56,084 nucleotides of DNA from an uncultured Pelagibacteraceae bacterium (GTDB lineage: Bacteria; Pseudomonadota; Alphaproteobacteria; Pelagibacterales; Pelagibacteraceae), in assembly GCA_902619665.1 (NCBI GenBank), contig CACNFB010000005.1, positions 1 to 56,084 on the forward strand. Direction: 5' to 3'. Under the pieces are notes generated by a model. That model worked only from the letters and a program-made list of their open reading frames with translations. It was not told the origin of the DNA and did no database searches. The position numbers and the translations under genes were made by a program. Of the stretch, positions 53,852 to 56,084 are shown in pieces (within the stretch, counting starts at the first letter, position 1; each line of letters starts with the position of its first letter).

Positions 53852-55600
53852 TTACTCACCCGATAATACTCTTTCGTATTCTCTAAAATTCAAATCCCCA
53901 CTTGCAATCAACCTTTTACCCATGTCTTGCATGGTTTGAAAACCTTCTTTCACAGCAATCTGTCTTAGTTCAGGCGTAGTTGCTTTTCTTAAAATTGCTT
54001 CTTTTAAAGGTTTTGAAACAACTAATATCTCATAGATACCTTGTCTGCCTTTGTATCCTGTATTACTACAAGTTTCACATCCTTTTCCTTTAATAGCTTT
54101 TACTCTTGAAGCTTGCTCTGCACTAAATCCTAAATCTTGTAATACTTTTGGATTAACATCGTCATCTGGAATTTTGCATTTTTTACAATTTTTTCTGGCA
54201 AGTCTTTGAGCAACAACCAATTGACATGCCGCGCTAATTAAATAATCAGGCGTTCCCATGTTTTGTAATCTTGTAATTGTACTTGGTGCATCATTAGTGT
54301 GAAGTGTACTAAAAACTAGGTGACCTGTTAAAGCTGCTTTTAATCCAATATCTACAGTCTCTTTATCTCGCATCTCACCAACTAGAATTATTTCTGGGTC
54401 TTGTCTTAAAAATGATCTTAACGCTGATGCAAATGTTAAACCAATATCATCTTTAATTTGAACTTGCCCAACACCATCTAATTCATATTCAACTGGATCC
54501 TCTGCAGTTAAAATATTTAAGTGAGGTTTGCTAACTTCTTTTAATATACTATAAAGAGTAGTTGACTTACCTGATCCAGTTGGTCCAGTAACTAATATAA
54601 GACCTTGTGTGGAGTGAATTGATTTTCTGAGACTTTTCAAATCTTGTTCTTCAAAGTTTAATTGCTCAAGAGTAATGTCTCCCGCATCTTTATTTAAGAT
54701 ACGCATAACTATTCTTTCATTGTTTGCTGTTGGCAAAATAGATAAACGAAGATCAACCACTTTCCCTTCTATTTTAAAATTAATTGCACCGTCCTGTGGT
54801 AGTCTACGTTCAGCGATATCAAGCTTACCCATAATTTTAAAACGAGTTACTACCGCTCCATAGTTATCATGAAGAAATTGTTTATATTGTTCTTGCTCTT
54901 GTAACATTCCATCAAGTCTGTATCTTACACGAGATGAGAACCTATAAGGCTCTATATGAATATCACTAACTCCTTTTTTAATTGCTTCAGCAACTACAGC
55001 AGTACTAAATTTTATAACTTCAGACTCATTTTCAATTGCCTCAACATCTTCTTCGGGAGCTTTCTCTAAAACTTCTCCGGCATCTCCTAAATCAGAGTCA
55101 AACGTTTTTTGTTTTTCTCTATTTTCTTTTCTAATCGATGCAGTTGTAACTTCTCCATCGCTTGATAAATTTTCAATAAACTCTGAAATTTGAGTTAACG
55201 GCGCAGCGTGTAATTCAATATTTTTTTTTGTAATTGCTTTTAAGTTTCTCATTAAAGTTAATTTAGAACTATCTGGGATTGCTATATGAAGAGTTTTGCC
55301 ATCGACTTTGAAAGGAGCAACAAAATTAACTTTTATATAGTTTGATGGGAGAACAGATTTTATTTCAGGAGATACTTCAACTTTTTTCAAATCTACAATA
55401 TCAAGATTTTGCTCTTTTACTAAAATATCTAATATTTTTTTTTCATCTGTAAGTTTTAAGTCAAAAACAGCTTCAATTTGAGATTTGTTACCTTCTGAAC
55501 TTTTTTTTTTAATATTAATTAAATCTTTTCCTGAAATAACGTCATTGTCTATTAAGACGTTAATTAAATTGATTTCACTTTCTCTACTAATCTTTAACAT
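53852..55600 (-). CDS. pilB: Type IV pilus extension ATPase PilB
   Basis: This 582-residue protein has an N-terminal MshEN-like domain (about 1-150, LKISRESEINLINVLIDNDVI), an acidic linker and the ATPase core. The core has SDIHIEPYRFSSRVRYRLDG, Walker A GPTGSGKSTTLYSIL, Walker B DPEIILVGEMRDKET, and the zinc tetracysteine CKKCKIP...CETCSNTGYKGRQGIYEIL that separates PilB from PilT. It drives pilus polymerisation. The MshEN domain binds c-di-GMP in some relatives. Whether this one does is untested. Confidence 0.95.
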   Translation of the reverse strand: MLKISRESEINLINVLIDNDVISGKDLINIKKKSSEGNKSQIEAVFDLKLTDEKKILDILVKEQNLDIVDLKKVEVSPEIKSVLPSNYIKVNFVAPFKVDGKTLHIAIPDSSKLTLMRNLKAITKKNIELHAAPLTQISEFIENLSSDGEVTTASIRKENREKQKTFDSDLGDAGEVLEKAPEEDVEAIENESEVIKFSTAVVAEAIKKGVSDIHIEPYRFSSRVRYRLDGMLQEQEQYKQFLHDNYGAVVTRFKIMGKLDIAERRLPQDGAINFKIEGKVVDLRLSILPTANNERIVMRILNKDAGDITLEQLNFEEQDLKSLRKSIHSTQGLILVTGPTGSGKSTTLYSILKEVSKPHLNILTAEDPVEYELDGVGQVQIKDDIGLTFASALRSFLRQDPEIILVGEMRDKETVDIGLKAALTGHLVFSTLHTNDAPSTITRLQNMGTPDYLISAACQLVVAQRLARKNCKKCKIPDDDVNPKVLQDLGFSAEQASRVKAIKGKGCETCSNTGYKGRQGIYEILVVSKPLKEAILRKATTPELRQIAVKEGFQTMQDMGKRLIASGDLNFREYERVLSGE

Positions 55601-55607
55601 AATAATC

Positions 55608-56084
55608 TTATAAAATTCTTGGTGCTATAAATACCAATAGTTCGTTTAGTTTATCTGATTTTGACGAACCTTGAAACATTTTTCCTAAAATAGGCACTTT
55701 TGAAACCCCGGGCACAGCGTCTTTTGAATTTGCTACTTCATTTTTTTTAATTCCACCAATTACAACAATATCTCCGTCTGCTACTAACAATTTTGTTGTA
55801 ATTTCCATCTTATTTATTCCAATTGAACCAGGATTTGTCCTATCCGGAGTGTCATTATTTACCTGTATTTCCATCAAAACATTTCCATCACCAATAATAC
55901 TTGGTTTAATTTTTAATATTAATGCAGCATCAACAAGTTGTGGACCTGTATCGCCGCTACCAGGTAGCTGAATTTGTACACCTTGTTTAATTTGCGCGGT
56001 TTGGTTATCTAATGAGAAAAGTTTTGGATTTGAAATTGTTTTACTTAAGCCTTCTGTTTCTAATGCATCCAATTGAAGTTTTAA
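55608..56084 (-). CDS. pilQ: PilQ outer-membrane secretin, C-terminal part (5' end outside window)
   Basis: The frame is open to the window edge and reads LKLQLDALETEGLSK at its visible start, mid-domain in secretins. The visible 158 residues include SNPKLFSLDNQTAQIKQGVQI, the VVIGGIKKNEVANSKDAVPGVSKVPILGKMFQ segment and LNELLVFIAPRIL, the standard secretin end. A TTG at 56072 is not a real start. It forms the outer-membrane channel for the pilus. It is seven bases upstream of pilB, and the rest of the pil genes (pilM-P) would be expected beyond the window. Confidence 0.92.
   Translation of the reverse strand, partial: LKLQLDALETEGLSKTISNPKLFSLDNQTAQIKQGVQIQLPGSGDTGPQLVDAALILKIKPSIIGDGNVLMEIQVNNDTPDRTNPGSIGINKMEITTKLLVADGDIVVIGGIKKNEVANSKDAVPGVSKVPILGKMFQGSSKSDKLNELLVFIAPRIL

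Noticed and set aside
55608-56072. TTG at 56072 as the start of a small secretin-like protein
   Set aside because: The frame continues to the window edge with family-like residues, so it is the tail of PilQ.

Overview
The window is visibly AT-rich, almost free of intergenic DNA (many genes overlap or sit 0-10 bases apart, and no gene-free stretch exceeds 300 bases) and carries a gene set typical of a streamlined marine alphaproteobacterium. The SAR11/Pelagibacterales group is my best guess. This rests on gene content (tandem glycine riboswitch with gcvTHP, NAD formate dehydrogenase, eukaryote-type icd, several EamA permeases, a phage-type 2OG-Fe(II) oxygenase remnant) and base composition, not on a marker gene. 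No rRNA, tRNA, CRISPR array or insertion sequence was seen.

Layout. Bases 1-9267 (+ strand): the end of an RND exporter, cvpA-purF, an HD-domain protein, a thioredoxin-fold DUF255 protein, an EamA permease, an MFS permease and a coiled-coil protein. Bases 9270-16106: a glycine amidinotransferase and EamA permease (-), a SufU-like scaffold, an HPP membrane protein, formate dehydrogenase and an unlisted 57-residue membrane protein (+), a DAO-type FAD oxidoreductase and TspO (-), and an SDR (+). Bases 16103-19808 (-): a fatty-acyl modification cluster (DUF3833, Cfa-like methyltransferase, DUF1365, FAD amine oxidase). Bases 19814-24360 (-): gcvT-gcvH-gcvP behind a tandem glycine riboswitch. Bases 24423-31900 (-): a 2OG-Fe(II) oxygenase split by an in-frame amber codon, an EamA permease, guaA, a TPR protein, a guaB without CBS domains, rlmE, a glycosyltransferase, pssA and psd. 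Bases 31978-33192: icd (+).

Bases 33189-56084 form one large type IV pilus locus: pilY1, a secreted protein of unknown function, pilX/W/V/fimU-like minor pilins, pilT, two pilins, pilC, pilB and the end of pilQ, nearly all on the - strand. Set into it are genes that are not pilus structure. They are an autotransporter with a beta-propeller-like passenger, a CHASE2-SpoIIE/PP2C phosphatase, a FecR-domain protein with a tail of about 200 residues that is mostly lysine, a TPR/outer-membrane barrel protein and a small lipoprotein. On the opposite strand lie two STAS anti-sigma-antagonist paralogs and an RsbW/SpoIIAB-like kinase.

The most interesting reading is that a complete partner-switching circuit (membrane sensor phosphatase, kinase/anti-sigma and two STAS switches) is built into the pilus locus. 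The phosphatase appears to share a transcription unit with pilT and the minor pilins. The kinase/STAS operon is divergent from the major pilin and has a promoter whose spacer holds a near-perfect 15-base palindrome. No sigma factor is visible, so the output target is open.
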